This document shows positions 38,288-47,578 of a stretch of DNA of 64,000 bases, piece after piece (position 1 is the first letter of the stretch; the number at the start of each line of letters is the position of its first letter). The position numbers and the translations under genes are program-made. A model generated the notes under the pieces. That model had not been told where the DNA came from. It saw nothing but the letters and a program-made list of their open reading frames with translations, and searched no databases. Source of the DNA: CAVUXJ01 sp963814975 (GTDB lineage Bacteria; Acidobacteriota; Vicinamibacteria; Vicinamibacterales; CAVVIG01); the NCBI GenBank assembly GCA_963814975.1, contig CAWFFB010000014.1:550043-614042 (forward strand), in the 5' to 3' direction.

Positions 38288-39121
38288 ATGTCAGCAGGCG
38301 GGTGCGGTCCCGGGCGCAATACTTGCTTTACCTACGGGCGTGCAGCGCGGCTTGGTCTTGGGGGGTTCGGAGCAGTCGGGGTGGTTCTCGCTGGCCACCT
38401 CGCGGCCATCGCCGCTGTCGGCGAGGCCTCTCGTCCCCCGGTCGTGGAACGTTTTCTCGCCGGGGACAAGACGCCGCCGAGTTACCGGGCCCTCCGGCGT
38501 CTCGAGGCACGGAGCGAGCATCGCAACGCATGGATGGATGTGTGGACCGAAGCCGATGCGTCGGGCTTCCGCTATGAGGTGGCCTCACAAGGCGGCTCCG
38601 GCTACATCCGATCCCGCGTGTTCACCGCTGCGCTGGAAGCGGAACGTAAGATCTCGGCCACGGGCACCGCACATCTCGCCGCCATCACACCCGACAACTA
38701 TTATTTCGAGGATCGCGGGGCCAGTTCCGGCGGGCTCGCATGGGTAGGCCTCATGCCCCGCCGCAAGGATTTGATGCTCGTCCAGGGTTCGATCTTCCTG
38801 CGCCCCGAGGACGGCGATCTCGTGCGGATCCAAGGGTCGCTGGCAAAACCACCTTCCTTCTGGATCCGGCATGTTGACATCGATCGCCGCTACGAGCGGG
38901 TCGGGGGCGTGCAGATGCCGGTGTCGCTCCAGTCGGTCGCACGCGTGCTCGTCGCAGGCAAGTCCACGTTCACGGTCACCTACCAATACGAGAGCGTGAA
39001 CGGCCAGTACGTGGGTTCCCCCGTGCCACGACCCAATTCGCCGGTTGACGGTCCAGAGGCGGCCGACAGCCCGCAACCGTCAGTTGACAGTTCGCAGCTG
39101 ACAGTCGACGAATCTCACTAG
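38288..39121 (+). CDS. Hypothetical exported protein with LolA-like beta fold
   Basis: 277 residues, starting three bases after purK. A hydrophobic segment (GLGGFGAVGVVLAGHLAAIA) near residue 25 acts as signal or anchor. The body is beta-rich (YRALRRLEARSEHRNAWMD, RKDLMLVQGSIFLRPEDGDL, RIQGSLAKPPSFWIRHVDID, MPVSLQSVARVLVAGKSTF), a pattern like LolA/outer-membrane lipoprotein sorting proteins, but I see no diagnostic motif. The last 15 residues (QPSVDSSQLTVDESH) are encoded by word-repeat DNA of the spacer type (39074-39120), so the C-terminus has been extended by repeat sequence. Confidence 0.7.
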   Translation: MSAGGCGPGRNTCFTYGRAARLGLGGFGAVGVVLAGHLAAIAAVGEASRPPVVERFLAGDKTPPSYRALRRLEARSEHRNAWMDVWTEADASGFRYEVASQGGSGYIRSRVFTAALEAERKISATGTAHLAAITPDNYYFEDRGASSGGLAWVGLMPRRKDLMLVQGSIFLRPEDGDLVRIQGSLAKPPSFWIRHVDIDRRYERVGGVQMPVSLQSVARVLVAGKSTFTVTYQYESVNGQYVGSPVPRPNSPVDGPEAADSPQPSVDSSQLTVDESH

Positions 39122-39218
39122 CTCTCACTTGGGTCGGATTTTCGGCAACGGCCATGACTGGCGTGGGCCGCGTCGGACTGTCTGCTGTCCCTTCCCTGTG
39201 AGCTGCCAACTTCCTGCC

Positions 39219-39224
39219 TATAAT
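39219..39224 (+). promoter_or_regulatory. Putative -10 element (TATAAT) upstream of the DUF3617 gene
   Basis: A perfect TATAAT 40 bases before the ATG at 39265, which also has AGGAGG at 39251. Unlike the leaderless genes, this gene would have a leader with a ribosome binding site. No good -35 box is visible. Confidence 0.5.
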
Positions 39225-39264
39225 CCCTACGAGTGCCCACGGATCACCCCAGGAGGACAGCTTC

Positions 39265-39688
39265 ATGAGAATGCGCTATGCGGCCTGCGTTACCGTCGCG
39301 ATGGCTCTCTCCGTTTCCGCGCTGGCCCAGTCGGCACGGCGCGACGGCCGCTGGGAAGTGAAGACCGAGATGGAGATGCCCGGCATGCCGATGAAGCATG
39401 CCGCCGATGACCACGACGCAGTGCGTCACGAAGGAGCAGGCGGACGACCCCCAGCGGAGCGTCCCGCAGGGCCGCGGCGCACCGAACAACTGCAAGGTGT
39501 TCGACTACAAGGTCACCGGTAACACGGTCACCTGGTCGATGAAGTGCGAGGGTCCCGAGGCGATGTCCGGCACCGGCGAGATCACGTACGGCGAGAATAC
39601 CTACGACGGTGTCATGAAGATGGAGCGTCAGGGTCAGACCATGACGATGAAGTATGCGGCGAAGCGCCTGGGCGACTGCGTGAAGTAA
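39265..39688 (+). CDS. DUF3617 family exported protein (one frameshift)
   Basis: About 140 residues. A signal peptide (MRYAACVTVAMALSVSALAQ) is followed by GRWEVKTEMEMPGMPM, and after one extra base near 39400 by MTTTQCVTKEQADDPQRSVP, NNCKVFDYKVTGNTVTWSMK, and GTGEITYGENTYDGVMKME. Two pairs of Cys are likely to form disulfides. DUF3617 proteins are small periplasmic proteins without known function; they are common in proteobacteria and acidobacteria. Single-gene unit with its own promoter and AGGAGG site. Confidence 0.85.
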
Positions 39689-39734
39689 AACATCAGGGCC
39701 ATCGCGCGCGCTTTTCCCCACGGGTCGTGATCGC

Positions 39735-39740
39735 TACAAT
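39735..39740 (+). promoter_or_regulatory. Putative -10 element (TACAAT) for leaderless oligoendopeptidase gene
   Basis: TACAAT is followed by seven bases and the ATG at 39748. An earlier in-frame ATG at 39739 overlaps the box and is less likely as the start. Confidence 0.5.
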
Positions 39741-39747
39741 GTTTGTC

Positions 39748-41652
39748 ATGACCAGTATCCGGGCGCGCGCCGCCATCAGACCGATATCGATCGCCTGTGC
39801 GATCGCATTGCTGACGCTGCCGAGCGTCGCCCAGGACCGCGATCGCGCGAAGATTCCCGACAGGTACAAGTGGGACCTCGCCGACATCTACCCGACGGAG
39901 GCCGCCTGGCGGGCCGCGAAGAGCAAGCTGCAGGCTGACATCCCGCAGGCTTCGGCAGTTCAAGGGCAAACTGTCGACCGGCGGCGGCCGTGTTGGCCGA
40001 CGCGCTCGACACGCTGAACGCGCTCGACAAGGAACTGTCGCGGCTGTACGTCTATGCCAGCATGCTCGCCGATCAGGACACGCGCGACGCCCAGCACCAG
40101 GGCATGCGGCAGGAGATGGTCCAGCTTGCCGCCGAGCTTCAGCGCGGAAGCGTCGTACATCGAGCCGGAGATTCTGCGTTTTCCGAAAGGCACCGTTGAA
40201 ACGTTTCTCGCCTCCGAGCCGCGGCTGAAGATCTACCGCTTCTATCTCGAGGACATCGCTCGCCGCGCCGCTCACACGCTGAGCGACGCCGAGGAAAAGA
40301 TTCTCGCCGAGGCCGGGCCGCTGTCCGGCTCGCCCTCGAACATCTTCAACATCCTCTCGAACGCCGATTTTCCGTATCCGACGATCACGCTCAGCGACGG
40401 CCGCACGGCGAAAGTCGATCAGGCCGGGTACAACTCGCTTCGGGCGCTTCCCAACCGCGCCGATCGCCAGAAGGTGATGTCGGCGTTCTTCCAGACGCTC
40501 GGCGGCTTCAGCCGGACGTTCGGCACGACCATGAACGGCGAGGTCGAGAAGATGCGGTTTCTGTCGAAGGTCCGGAAGTATCCGTCGGCGCTGGCGCTGG
40601 CCCTCGACGGCCCGAACATTCCGCTGTCGGTCTATACGCGGCTGATCGACGGCGTCAATCGCAACCTGCCGACGTTTCACCGCTACCTGAAGCTGCGGAA
40701 GCGGATGATGGGCGTCGACGAGCTCCATTACTACGATCTGTACGCGCCGCTCGTCGGCTCGGTGAATCTCGCAATACGCGCCCGGAGGAGGCGGAGAAGC
40801 AGATCCTCGCCGCTGTCGCGCCGCTCGGACCCGCATACGTCTCGGTCGTGCAGCGCGCGTTCAACGAACGCTGGATCGACCTGTTCCCGAACGAAGGCAA
40901 GCGCTCGGGCGCGTACTCCGAACGGCGGCGCGTACGACGTGCACCCGTACATGCTGATCAACTACAACGGCAAGTACGACGACATGAGCACGCTGGCCCA
41001 CGAGCTCGGCCACACGATGCACAGCTACTACTCGAACAAGACCCAGCCGTACCCGCTGGCCGTCTACCCGACGTTCGTGGCCGAGGTGGCGTCCACGTTC
41101 AACGAGGCGCTGCTCATCGACCACATGCTGAAGCAGATCAAGGACAAGGACGCGCGGCTGTCGATCCTCGGCAACTATCTCGAGAACATCAAGGGCACGG
41201 TGTTCCGCCAGACGCAGTTCGCGGAGTTCGAGCTCCGGATGCACGAGATGGCGCAGCGGGGCGAGCCGATCACCGGCGACGCGCTCGCGAAGCTGTACCT
41301 CGACATCACGAAGCGCTACTACGGCCACGATCAGGGCGTGTGCCTCGTGGACGACTACATCGCGCACGAGTGGAGCTATGTCCCGCACTTCTACCGCGAC
41401 TTCTACGTCTTCCAGTACGCGACCTCCTTCACCGCCTCGTCGGCGCTCGCCGAGAAGGTGAAAGCCGGCGGCGCGGGCGCTGCCGAGGCGACGAAGCGCT
41501 ACCTGACGTTCCTCGGCTCGGGCGGGTCGAACTATCCGATCGATCTGCTGAAGGAGGCCGGCGTCGACATGACGACCGACGAGCCGCTGGAGCTCACCGT
41601 GCGCGAGATGAACCGGGTGATGGACGAGATGGAAAAGCTGCTGGCACAGTGA
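39748..41652 (+). CDS. pepF: Oligoendopeptidase F, M3B metallopeptidase (several frameshifts)
   Basis: About 630 residues. A signal-like N-terminus (RPISIACAIALLTLPSVAQD) is followed by DRYKWDLADIYPTEAAWRAA, which is the typical PepF start. Frame changes follow near 39950, 40000, 40130, 40770, 40790 and 40925, each repaired by removing one base. The middle reads FYLEDIARRAAHTLSDAEEK and LHYYDLYAPLVGS. The zinc motif is STLAHELGHTMHSYYSN, with the second Glu in FVAEVASTFNEALL, and the end has HEWSYVPHFYRDFYVFQYA. The family cleaves peptides of 6-18 residues. The signal suggests periplasmic peptide turnover, fitting the M16 and M61 peptidases nearby. Confidence 0.87.
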
Positions 41653-41664
41653 CGGTCGTTCAGT

Positions 41665-41697
41665 TCCCAGCTGAGAGCAGCTGACATTGACAGCTGA
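41665..41697. repeat. CAGCTGA word-repeat spacer
   Basis: A short chain of near-copies (cccagctgagagcagctgac, then attgacagctga) between the peptidase and GNAT genes, of the same word family as the 9.9 kb spacer. Confidence 0.5.
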
Positions 41698-42236
41698 TGT
41701 TTACGTGGGGGGAATGCCCCGTGCACCTCTCGCTGCTGACCTGCGAGGTCCGCTCCTGGCAGATCGGCGACCTGACGGCGCTCGTCACGCACGCGAACAA
41801 TCGGAAGATCTGGGTCAACCTGCGCGATCGCTTTCCCCACCCCTACACCCGCGCCGACGGGCGTGCGTTCATCCGCGCGTCCCGCGGGGCCGAGCCCCAA
41901 ACCAGCTTTGCCATCGCCGTCGGGGGCGTTGCGGCCGGCGCCATCGGCTTTCATCTGCAGTCGGACGTGGACCGTGTATCGGCCGAAATCGGCTACTGGC
42001 TTGGCGAAGCGCTCTGGGGGCGCGGTGTCGCGACCGAGGCGCTCTCAGCGGTGACGCGCTACGCCATCGAACGCCACGGGTTGACGCGCATCTTCGCGCT
42101 GCCGTTCGCTCACAACCCGGCGTCGTGCCGGGTGCTGGAAAAGGCAGGATACGTGCGCGAAGGCTACCTCAGGCGCAGTGCCATCAAGGACGGCGCCATC
42201 GTCGATCAGATCCAGTACGCGTTTATCGCCGTGTAG
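41697..42236 (+). CDS. GNAT family N-acetyltransferase (RimJ/RimL-like)
   Basis: 179 residues with the Acetyltransf_3 arrangement: VRSWQIGDLTALVTHANNRK, FAIAVGGVAAGAIGFHLQSD, SAEIGYWLGEALWGRGVATE (acetyl-CoA binding loop with GRGVATE), RIFALPFAHNPASCRVLEKA and GYVREGYLRRSAIKDGAIVD. RimJ/RimL-type enzymes acetylate protein N-termini or small molecules; the substrate is unknown. The ATG at 41697 lies directly in repeat DNA, and the more conserved start would be the GTG at 41721, so the first residues may not be translated. Confidence 0.87.
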   Translation: MFTWGECPVHLSLLTCEVRSWQIGDLTALVTHANNRKIWVNLRDRFPHPYTRADGRAFIRASRGAEPQTSFAIAVGGVAAGAIGFHLQSDVDRVSAEIGYWLGEALWGRGVATEALSAVTRYAIERHGLTRIFALPFAHNPASCRVLEKAGYVREGYLRRSAIKDGAIVDQIQYAFIAV

Positions 42237-42251
42237 GCGTGTGGCCGGACG

Positions 42252-42307
42252 CTCGAGCCTCAAGTCTCTGATCAGACTTCAGGTTACCGACTTCAGGTTT
42301 CAGATTG
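42252..42307. repeat. CTTCAGGTT/CTCAAGTCT word-repeat spacer
   Basis: Chain of near-copies between convergent GNAT and panE genes: gcctcaagtctctgatcaga, then cttcaggttaccgacttcag, then gtttcagatt. The panE stop codon lies inside the last copy. Confidence 0.6.
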
Positions 42308-43232
42308 TGCGGTGTTGCTGATTCCCGTTGACGTGCGGCTTGAGCGCCGTCGCGATGAAGCGATGAACAGGTGTGTCGACGCCCACTTCCTGGCCGATGC
42401 GGACGATGGTGCCGCTCAGCCAGGGGAGCTCGAGCCGCCGCCCGCGCTCCAGATCCTCGAGCATGGATGACCGCGCATTCGAGGGCAGGGTGCCCATCGC
42501 CTTGTCGATGTCGTCGAAGGCTTTCTGCGGCAGCGGCACGCCCTTGGCCCGTGCCACGGCAATCGATTCGAGGAGCGCGGCCCGCATCATGGCCAGGAGA
42601 TCGGGGTCCTCGCGCAGCGGTCCGATCGAGCACCGTGTGAGCGCAGTCATTCCGCTGAACACGGTGAGGCGCACGAACTTTGCCCAGATGTCCGCCATGA
42701 TGTGATCGCTCAGCGTGACGCCGAACCCCGCGTGGCGGCACGCCTCGAGGAGGCGGTCGAGCAGCGGCGACCGTTCGCCGTCGAGCGGGCCAAAAATAAT
42801 GCTGCCCATGGCGGTATGGCGAATCAGGCCCGGCTCCGCGATGACGGCCGCGACATATGCGGTACCTCCAGCTACATGCGCACGTCCGACGGCGCGGGTG
42901 AGGGCCTCGACGCTGTCCACGCCGTTCTGGAAAGGCACGACGAGCGTGCCGGGGCCGATGAGCGGAGGCAGCATTCGTGTCGCCTCTTCAGTGTCGTACA
43001 GTTTGACGGTGAAGAAGACGATATCGACCGGGCCGATCGAGGCGGGGTCGTCGGTCGCCTGCACGCGCGGCACCTGGTGATGGCCCTGAGGACTGTCGAT
43101 GCGAAGACCGCGCTCCCGCAGAGCCGCAAGATGTGCGCCGCGGGCGATGAACGACACGTCCGCGCCGGTCTCCGCCAGACGTCCGCCAAAATAGCCGCCC
43201 ACGCCGCCGCTGCCAAGGATTGCAATACGCAT
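42300..43232 (-). CDS. panE: 2-dehydropantoate 2-reductase
   Basis: 310 residues of the ketopantoate reductase family. Seen: MRIAILGSGGVGGYFGGRLA (NADPH-binding loop), ARGAHLAALRERGLRIDSPQ, VDIVFFTVKLYDTEEATRML, LVVPFQNGVDSVEALTRAVG, ADIWAKFVRLTVFSGMTALT with the catalytic Lys, and SSMLEDLERGRRLELPWLSG. It reduces ketopantoate to pantoate on the route to coenzyme A. Some relatives act on other 2-keto acids, so the substrate is inferred from family. A TATCAT hexamer lies ten bases before the ATG. Confidence 0.9.
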   Translation of the reverse strand: MRIAILGSGGVGGYFGGRLAETGADVSFIARGAHLAALRERGLRIDSPQGHHQVPRVQATDDPASIGPVDIVFFTVKLYDTEEATRMLPPLIGPGTLVVPFQNGVDSVEALTRAVGRAHVAGGTAYVAAVIAEPGLIRHTAMGSIIFGPLDGERSPLLDRLLEACRHAGFGVTLSDHIMADIWAKFVRLTVFSGMTALTRCSIGPLREDPDLLAMMRAALLESIAVARAKGVPLPQKAFDDIDKAMGTLPSNARSSMLEDLERGRRLELPWLSGTIVRIGQEVGVDTPVHRFIATALKPHVNGNQQHRTI

Positions 43233-43394
43233 AATCGGGGGAATGATACCCGCGTTTTCGGGCAGTCGTACCGATCCCCGCGCGTGTGGGGCGTCTTCCC
43301 GGCCCGCCGCGGGTCGGCGCGGGTGCCGGACAACCGCAGTTCGGGCGCAAGAGTCGGATAGCGGCTGACGTTCCGTTTCAGACATGATGGCCTC

Positions 43395-44477
43395 ATGATG
43401 CAGATGGCCCGCCAGCAAGCCGACCACGTCGACGCCGGTGCGGCGTGGCGTGCTGTCGCCGCCCGCGATCGCGCGGCCGACGGCCAGTTCGTCTACGCCG
43501 TGCAATCGACCGGCATCTACTGCCGGCCGTCCTGTCCCAGCCGGCGACCCGGTCGCTCCCGCGTAACCTTCTTTTCGACTCCGGCCGGCGCCGAACAAGC
43601 TGGGTTTCGCGCGTGCAGACGCTGCCATCCAGAGGAAGGGGCGCCCCTCGATCGATGGACGGAGAAGATCCAGCGCGCCTGCGTCTATCTTTCAATGGTT
43701 GACGGGCATCCGTCCCTGGCGGGGCTGGCCGCCCGGTTCGGCGGCAGCGCGTACCATTTCCAGCGCAATTTCAAGCGCATCGTGGGTCTCACGCCGCGAG
43801 AGTACGCGGAGGCATGCCGCCTTCAGAAGGTGAAGCGGCGCCTCCGTCAAGGCGCAGCGGTGACGGCCGCAATGGTCGACGCAGGGTATGGATCGAGCAG
43901 CCGCTTCTACGAACACGCGGTCGCGAGGCTCGGCATGTTGCCGACGATCTACAAGCAGGGAGGAGCCGGTATGAACGTCGGTTATACGATCGTGGACTCG
44001 CCGCTCGGGCGGCTCCTGGTGGCGGCGACCACGCGCGGCGTGTGCGCTGTCGCGATGGGCCGCTCGGATGTGGCGCTCCAGCGCGCGCTCGCCCTCGAGT
44101 ACCCGGGCGCCGTGATTGGCAAGGACCGCGGAACGCTCGGCGGCTGGACCACGGAGATCCTCGCGCATCTCTCAGGGCGCCGGCCGCGGCTCGACCTGCC
44201 GCTCGACGTCCAGGCGACAGCGTTTCAGTGGCAGGTATGGAACGCTCTCGCCGCGATTCCCCGCGGCGAAACGCGCTCGTACGCGGAGGTGGCTTCGGCG
44301 ATCGGCCGTCCGACCGCGGCACGAGCCGTGGCCCGTGCGTGTGCAACCAACCCCGTGGCGCTTGCGATTCCCTGTCATCGCGTCGTCCCGGCCGCCGGTG
44401 GCGTCGGCGGCTATCGCTGGGGGACCTCCCGAAAACGGGCGCTGCTCGCCGCTGAGGGTAGAATGCCGAAGCGATGA
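43395..44477 (+). CDS. ada: Bifunctional DNA repair methyltransferase / transcriptional regulator Ada
   Basis: 360 residues, complete and in one frame. The N-domain has the methyl-accepting zinc site: YAVQSTGIYCRPSCPSRRP and GFRACRRCHPEE supply four Cys. An AraC-type DNA-binding domain follows (SLAGLAARFGGSAYHFQRNF, VDAGYGSSSRFYEHAVARLG). The C-domain is the O6-alkylguanine methyltransferase: ATAFQWQVWNALAAIPRGET, YAEVASAIGRPTAARAVARA and the active-site NPVALAIPCHRVV. Ada repairs methylated DNA and, once methylated, switches on its own gene. It overlaps the next gene by four bases. Confidence 0.93.
   Translation: MMQMARQQADHVDAGAAWRAVAARDRAADGQFVYAVQSTGIYCRPSCPSRRPGRSRVTFFSTPAGAEQAGFRACRRCHPEEGAPLDRWTEKIQRACVYLSMVDGHPSLAGLAARFGGSAYHFQRNFKRIVGLTPREYAEACRLQKVKRRLRQGAAVTAAMVDAGYGSSSRFYEHAVARLGMLPTIYKQGGAGMNVGYTIVDSPLGRLLVAATTRGVCAVAMGRSDVALQRALALEYPGAVIGKDRGTLGGWTTEILAHLSGRRPRLDLPLDVQATAFQWQVWNALAAIPRGETRSYAEVASAIGRPTAARAVARACATNPVALAIPCHRVVPAAGGVGGYRWGTSRKRALLAAEGRMPKR
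44459..44464 (+). promoter_or_regulatory. Putative -10 element (TAGAAT) for the FAD oxidoreductase gene
   Basis: TAGAAT inside the end of ada, nine bases before the ATG at 44474. It would allow leaderless transcription independent of ada. Confidence 0.4.
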
Positions 44478-45697
44478 CGAAGTACGGGCAATCCCTTTGG
44501 GTCGACGTTTTCCCCCGGTCCCGCGTTCCCGCCTATCCCCGCCATCGTGGTCATCTCGACGCCGACGTCGTGATTGTCGGCGGAGGCCTCACCGGCTGTG
44601 CCACGGCGTATGCGTGCGCCGCGGCCGGTGTCAAGGCCGTGCTGATCGAAGCGGCGCGGATCGGAAGGGGGAGCACCGGATCGTCGGCGGGATGGATCGC
44701 CGACGATCCGGGTGCCAGCTTCGTCGAAGTGGAGAAGGCGATCGGTCTGAGGGCAGCCCGGAGTGCCTGGCAGGTCTGGCGACGTGCTGCCCTCGACTTC
44801 GGCACGCTGATCCGTCGGCTCGAGCTGAAATGCGACTTCGAGCCCCGCGGCGCGCTGCTGGTTGCGGCGACCCCTGAGCAGAGGGCGCGCCTCGAGCGCG
44901 AGCTGAAGGCGCGGCGCTCGGCAGGCCTCCCGGGGTCGCTGGTCAACGCGCGCCGCATCGAGCCCGAGGTCGGGATCGTTGGTGCCCCCGGCCTTTCCAG
45001 CCGCGACGGGGCGACGATCGATCCGTATCGGGCGGCGCTCGGTCTCGCCGGGGCGGCCGCGGATCGCGGTGCGCGGCTGTTCGAAGGATCACCGGCGAAG
45101 CGGATCACGTTCGGGCGCCGGTCCGTGGATGTCACGACAGCCGGCGGGACGCTTCGCGCCGGCCGGGTGGTGATCGCCACCGGTACGCCGACTCCTCTCT
45201 TCGCCTCGCTCGCGCGGCATTTCTGGTACAGGACCTCGTTCCTCGTGCTCACCGATCGTGTGCCTGGCAAGGTCCGGCCGCGGCTCGGGCGCCGCGCGAT
45301 GATCGTCCGCGATTCGGCGACGCCGCCTCACGTGATTCGCTGGGTGGACGACACACGTCTGCTCGTCGCTGGCGCCGACGGCGACCGTGTGCCGCCCCGG
45401 CTGCGCGACAAGGTGATCGTTCAGCGCACCGGCCAACTGATGTACGAGCTCTCCACGATCTATCCGGACATTTCCGGCATTCTCCCGGCCTACGGGTGGG
45501 ATGCGCCGTACGGGAGAACCGCCGACGGCCTGCCGTTAATCGGTCCGCATCGCAATTTTCCGCGGCATCTCTTCGCCTTCGGCGACTCGAGCCAGAGTGT
45601 GACCGGTGCGTACCTCGCGAGCCGCATCCTGCTCCGCTACTGCCTGGACCGGCTCGAACCGGCCGACGAGGTATTCGGGTTCCGCTGGGATCGATAG
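44474..45697 (+). CDS. FAD-dependent oxidoreductase (DAO family)
   Basis: 407 residues, intact. The FAD-binding Rossmann motif is DADVVIVGGGLTGCATAYAC, followed by GRGSTGSSAGWIADDPG, the substrate domain, RAGRVVIATGTPTPLFASLA and the C-terminal GRTADGLPLIGPHRNFPRHL. The family includes glycine, sarcosine and D-amino acid oxidases and dehydrogenases. The substrate is not evident. It starts inside the end of ada and is followed 13 bases later by bshB1, so it may belong to the same unit as the bacillithiol genes. Confidence 0.87.
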   Translation: MTKYGQSLWVDVFPRSRVPAYPRHRGHLDADVVIVGGGLTGCATAYACAAAGVKAVLIEAARIGRGSTGSSAGWIADDPGASFVEVEKAIGLRAARSAWQVWRRAALDFGTLIRRLELKCDFEPRGALLVAATPEQRARLERELKARRSAGLPGSLVNARRIEPEVGIVGAPGLSSRDGATIDPYRAALGLAGAAADRGARLFEGSPAKRITFGRRSVDVTTAGGTLRAGRVVIATGTPTPLFASLARHFWYRTSFLVLTDRVPGKVRPRLGRRAMIVRDSATPPHVIRWVDDTRLLVAGADGDRVPPRLRDKVIVQRTGQLMYELSTIYPDISGILPAYGWDAPYGRTADGLPLIGPHRNFPRHLFAFGDSSQSVTGAYLASRILLRYCLDRLEPADEVFGFRWDR

Positions 45698-45710
45698 GGC
45701 TGACAGGCCG

Positions 45711-46409
45711 ATGGCAATCGATCTGCTCGTATTCGGGCCGCATCCCGACGACCTCGAAATCGGCCTTGGCGGCACGATCGCGCGGCACGCTGCGCTCAAC
45801 CTGGGCGTGGGGTTATGCGACCTCACGGCCGGCGAGATGGGCAGCAACGGCACACCCGAGGAGCGCCTCGCCGAAGGCGAGGCTGCCCGGGCGGTGCTTG
45901 GCGCGGCCTGGCGCGAAAACCTGCGGTGGCCGGACCGGCGCATCGGCAAGGATCCAGCGCACCTGGACGAGGCGGTCGCCTTCATCCGCCGGCACCAGCC
46001 GCGGACCATCGCCGTGCCCTACTGGTCGGATCGACATCCCGATCACGTGGCCGCGAGCGAGGTGTTGACCGAGGCGGTGTTCAACGCCGGCCTGCGGCGC
46101 TATCCGGGCGAAGGGGAGGCGTGGAAGCCGGATTGGATCTGCTACTACTTCATCAACGACAGCACGGCGCCATCATTCGTCGTCGACGTCTCCGAGCACT
46201 ACGAACGCAAGCGCGCAGCGCTCGACTGTCATGCGACGCAGTTTCATCGCGGGGAGTCGACCGCCGCGACGCGGCTGAACACGCCGCTGTTCCGGCAGCT
46301 GGTCGAAAGCCGCGACGCCCAGTTCGGCGCGCTGGCCGGTGTGTCGTGGGCGGAGGGCGTCGTGGTCCGCGAGCCGATCGTGAGAGCGAACCTCATGCGG
46401 CGGGTCTGA
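45711..46409 (+). CDS. bshB1: Bacillithiol biosynthesis deacetylase (PIG-L family)
   Basis: 232 residues matching BshB1: IDLLVFGPHPDDLEIGLGGT with the zinc-binding HPDD, LTAGEMGSNGTPEERLAEGE, LRWPDRRIGKDPAHLDEAVA, YWSDRHPDHVAASEVLTEAV and FHRGESTAATRLNTPLFRQL. It removes the acetyl group from GlcNAc-malate. The next gene is bshA, which makes that substrate, so two of the three steps of bacillithiol synthesis are side by side. The final ligase BshC is not in the window. Confidence 0.9.
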   Translation: MAIDLLVFGPHPDDLEIGLGGTIARHAALNLGVGLCDLTAGEMGSNGTPEERLAEGEAARAVLGAAWRENLRWPDRRIGKDPAHLDEAVAFIRRHQPRTIAVPYWSDRHPDHVAASEVLTEAVFNAGLRRYPGEGEAWKPDWICYYFINDSTAPSFVVDVSEHYERKRAALDCHATQFHRGESTAATRLNTPLFRQLVESRDAQFGALAGVSWAEGVVVREPIVRANLMRRV

Positions 46410-46437
46410 ACACCCGCACGACCGTGGCATTCCACCC

Positions 46438-47569
46438 ATGAACATCGGCATTCTGTGCTACGCCTCGGTCGGCGGGAGCGGCATCATCGCGACCGAGCTC
46501 GGCAAGGTGCTGGCCCGGCGCGGGCACCGCGTCCACATCCTCAGCAGCGACACCCCGGCTCGCCTCGGCGACTACCAGCCCGGACTCTCGTTCCACCGGG
46601 TCGAGACGCCGAGCTACCCGCTGTTTCGCGAGCCGCAGTATCTGCTGTCGCTGGCGAACAAGATCGTGCAGGTCTCGCGCGACGAGCGGCTCGACATCGT
46701 GCACGCGCACTACGCGATCCCGCACGCGACCGCGGCGTATCTGGCGCGGCAGATTCTCGGATCGAAGGGTTCGGGCGCGGTCCCTCGCGTGATCACGACG
46801 CTGCACGGGACCGACATCACGCTGCTCGGCAGCGATCCGTCGTACTCGGAGACCGTCGCCTTCTGCATCGAGCAGTCGGACGGCGTCACCGCCGTGTCCG
46901 AGAGCCTGCGTGCGGACACGATTCGCGAGCTCGGGGTCACGCGCGACATCCGAGTGATTCCGAACTTCGTCGATTGCACGGCGAACCGCCGGCGGGAGGT
47001 CGGCGCGCTTCGCGCGCGGCTCGCGCCCCGCAACGAGAAGCTGCTCATTCACGTGTCCAACTTCAGGCCGGTGAAACGGGTGAAGGCGGTCGTCGAGGTG
47101 TTCGCGCGCGTGCGCGCGCACGTGCCCGCCCGCCTGCTGATGGTCGGCGACGGTCCGGATCTCGCCGACGCCTCGCGGCTCGCCCGCGCGCTCGGCGTGG
47201 CCGACGATGTCGAGTTCCTCGGCGAGCAGGATCAGGTCGTGCCGCTCCTCTCGGCTTCCGACGTCTTCCTGCTGCCCTCGGCGCAGGAGAGCTTCGGGCT
47301 TGCGCGCGCTCGAGGCCATGGCCTGCGAGGTTCCGGTCGTCGCGTCGCGCGTTGGCGGGCTGCCCGAAGTGATTCAGGACGGCGTCAACGGCTTTCTGCA
47401 CGAGCCCGGCGACCTCGACGGCATGGCGAAGTCCACCCTGCGGCTCCTGACCGATGAAGAACTCCACCGACGCGCCGCGGCGGCAGCGCGTCAGACCGCC
47501 GAAGGCCGGTACTGCGATTCGAAGATCGTGCCCCTTTACGAGGCGTACTACGAGGAGGTCCTCGGATAA
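46438..47569 (+). CDS. bshA: N-acetyl-alpha-D-glucosaminyl L-malate synthase (one frameshift)
   Basis: A GT4 glycosyltransferase of about 377 residues. Seen: MNIGILCYASVGGSGIIATE, the GGSG-type donor loop, LDIVHAHYAIPHATAAYLAR, TTLHGTDITLLGSDPSYSET, VIPNFVDCTANRRREVGALR, LIHVSNFRPVKRVKAVVEVF and, across a break near 47300, SAQESFGL and AALEAMACEVPVVASRVGGL. This set is diagnostic of BshA, which joins malate to UDP-GlcNAc in the first step of bacillithiol synthesis. One extra base explains the break. Confidence 0.9.
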
Positions 47570-47572
47570 GAT
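47567..47572 (+). promoter_or_regulatory. Putative -10 element (TAAGAT) for leaderless LmbE-like gene
   Basis: TAAGAT overlaps the bshA stop codon and is followed by six bases and the ATG at 47579. Confidence 0.45.
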
Positions 47573-47578
47573 CAGCGC

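Noticed and set aside
38291..38588. Short frames opposite the start of the exported protein after purK
   Set aside because: They are antisense by-products; the plus-strand frame is continuous for 277 residues and follows purK by three bases.
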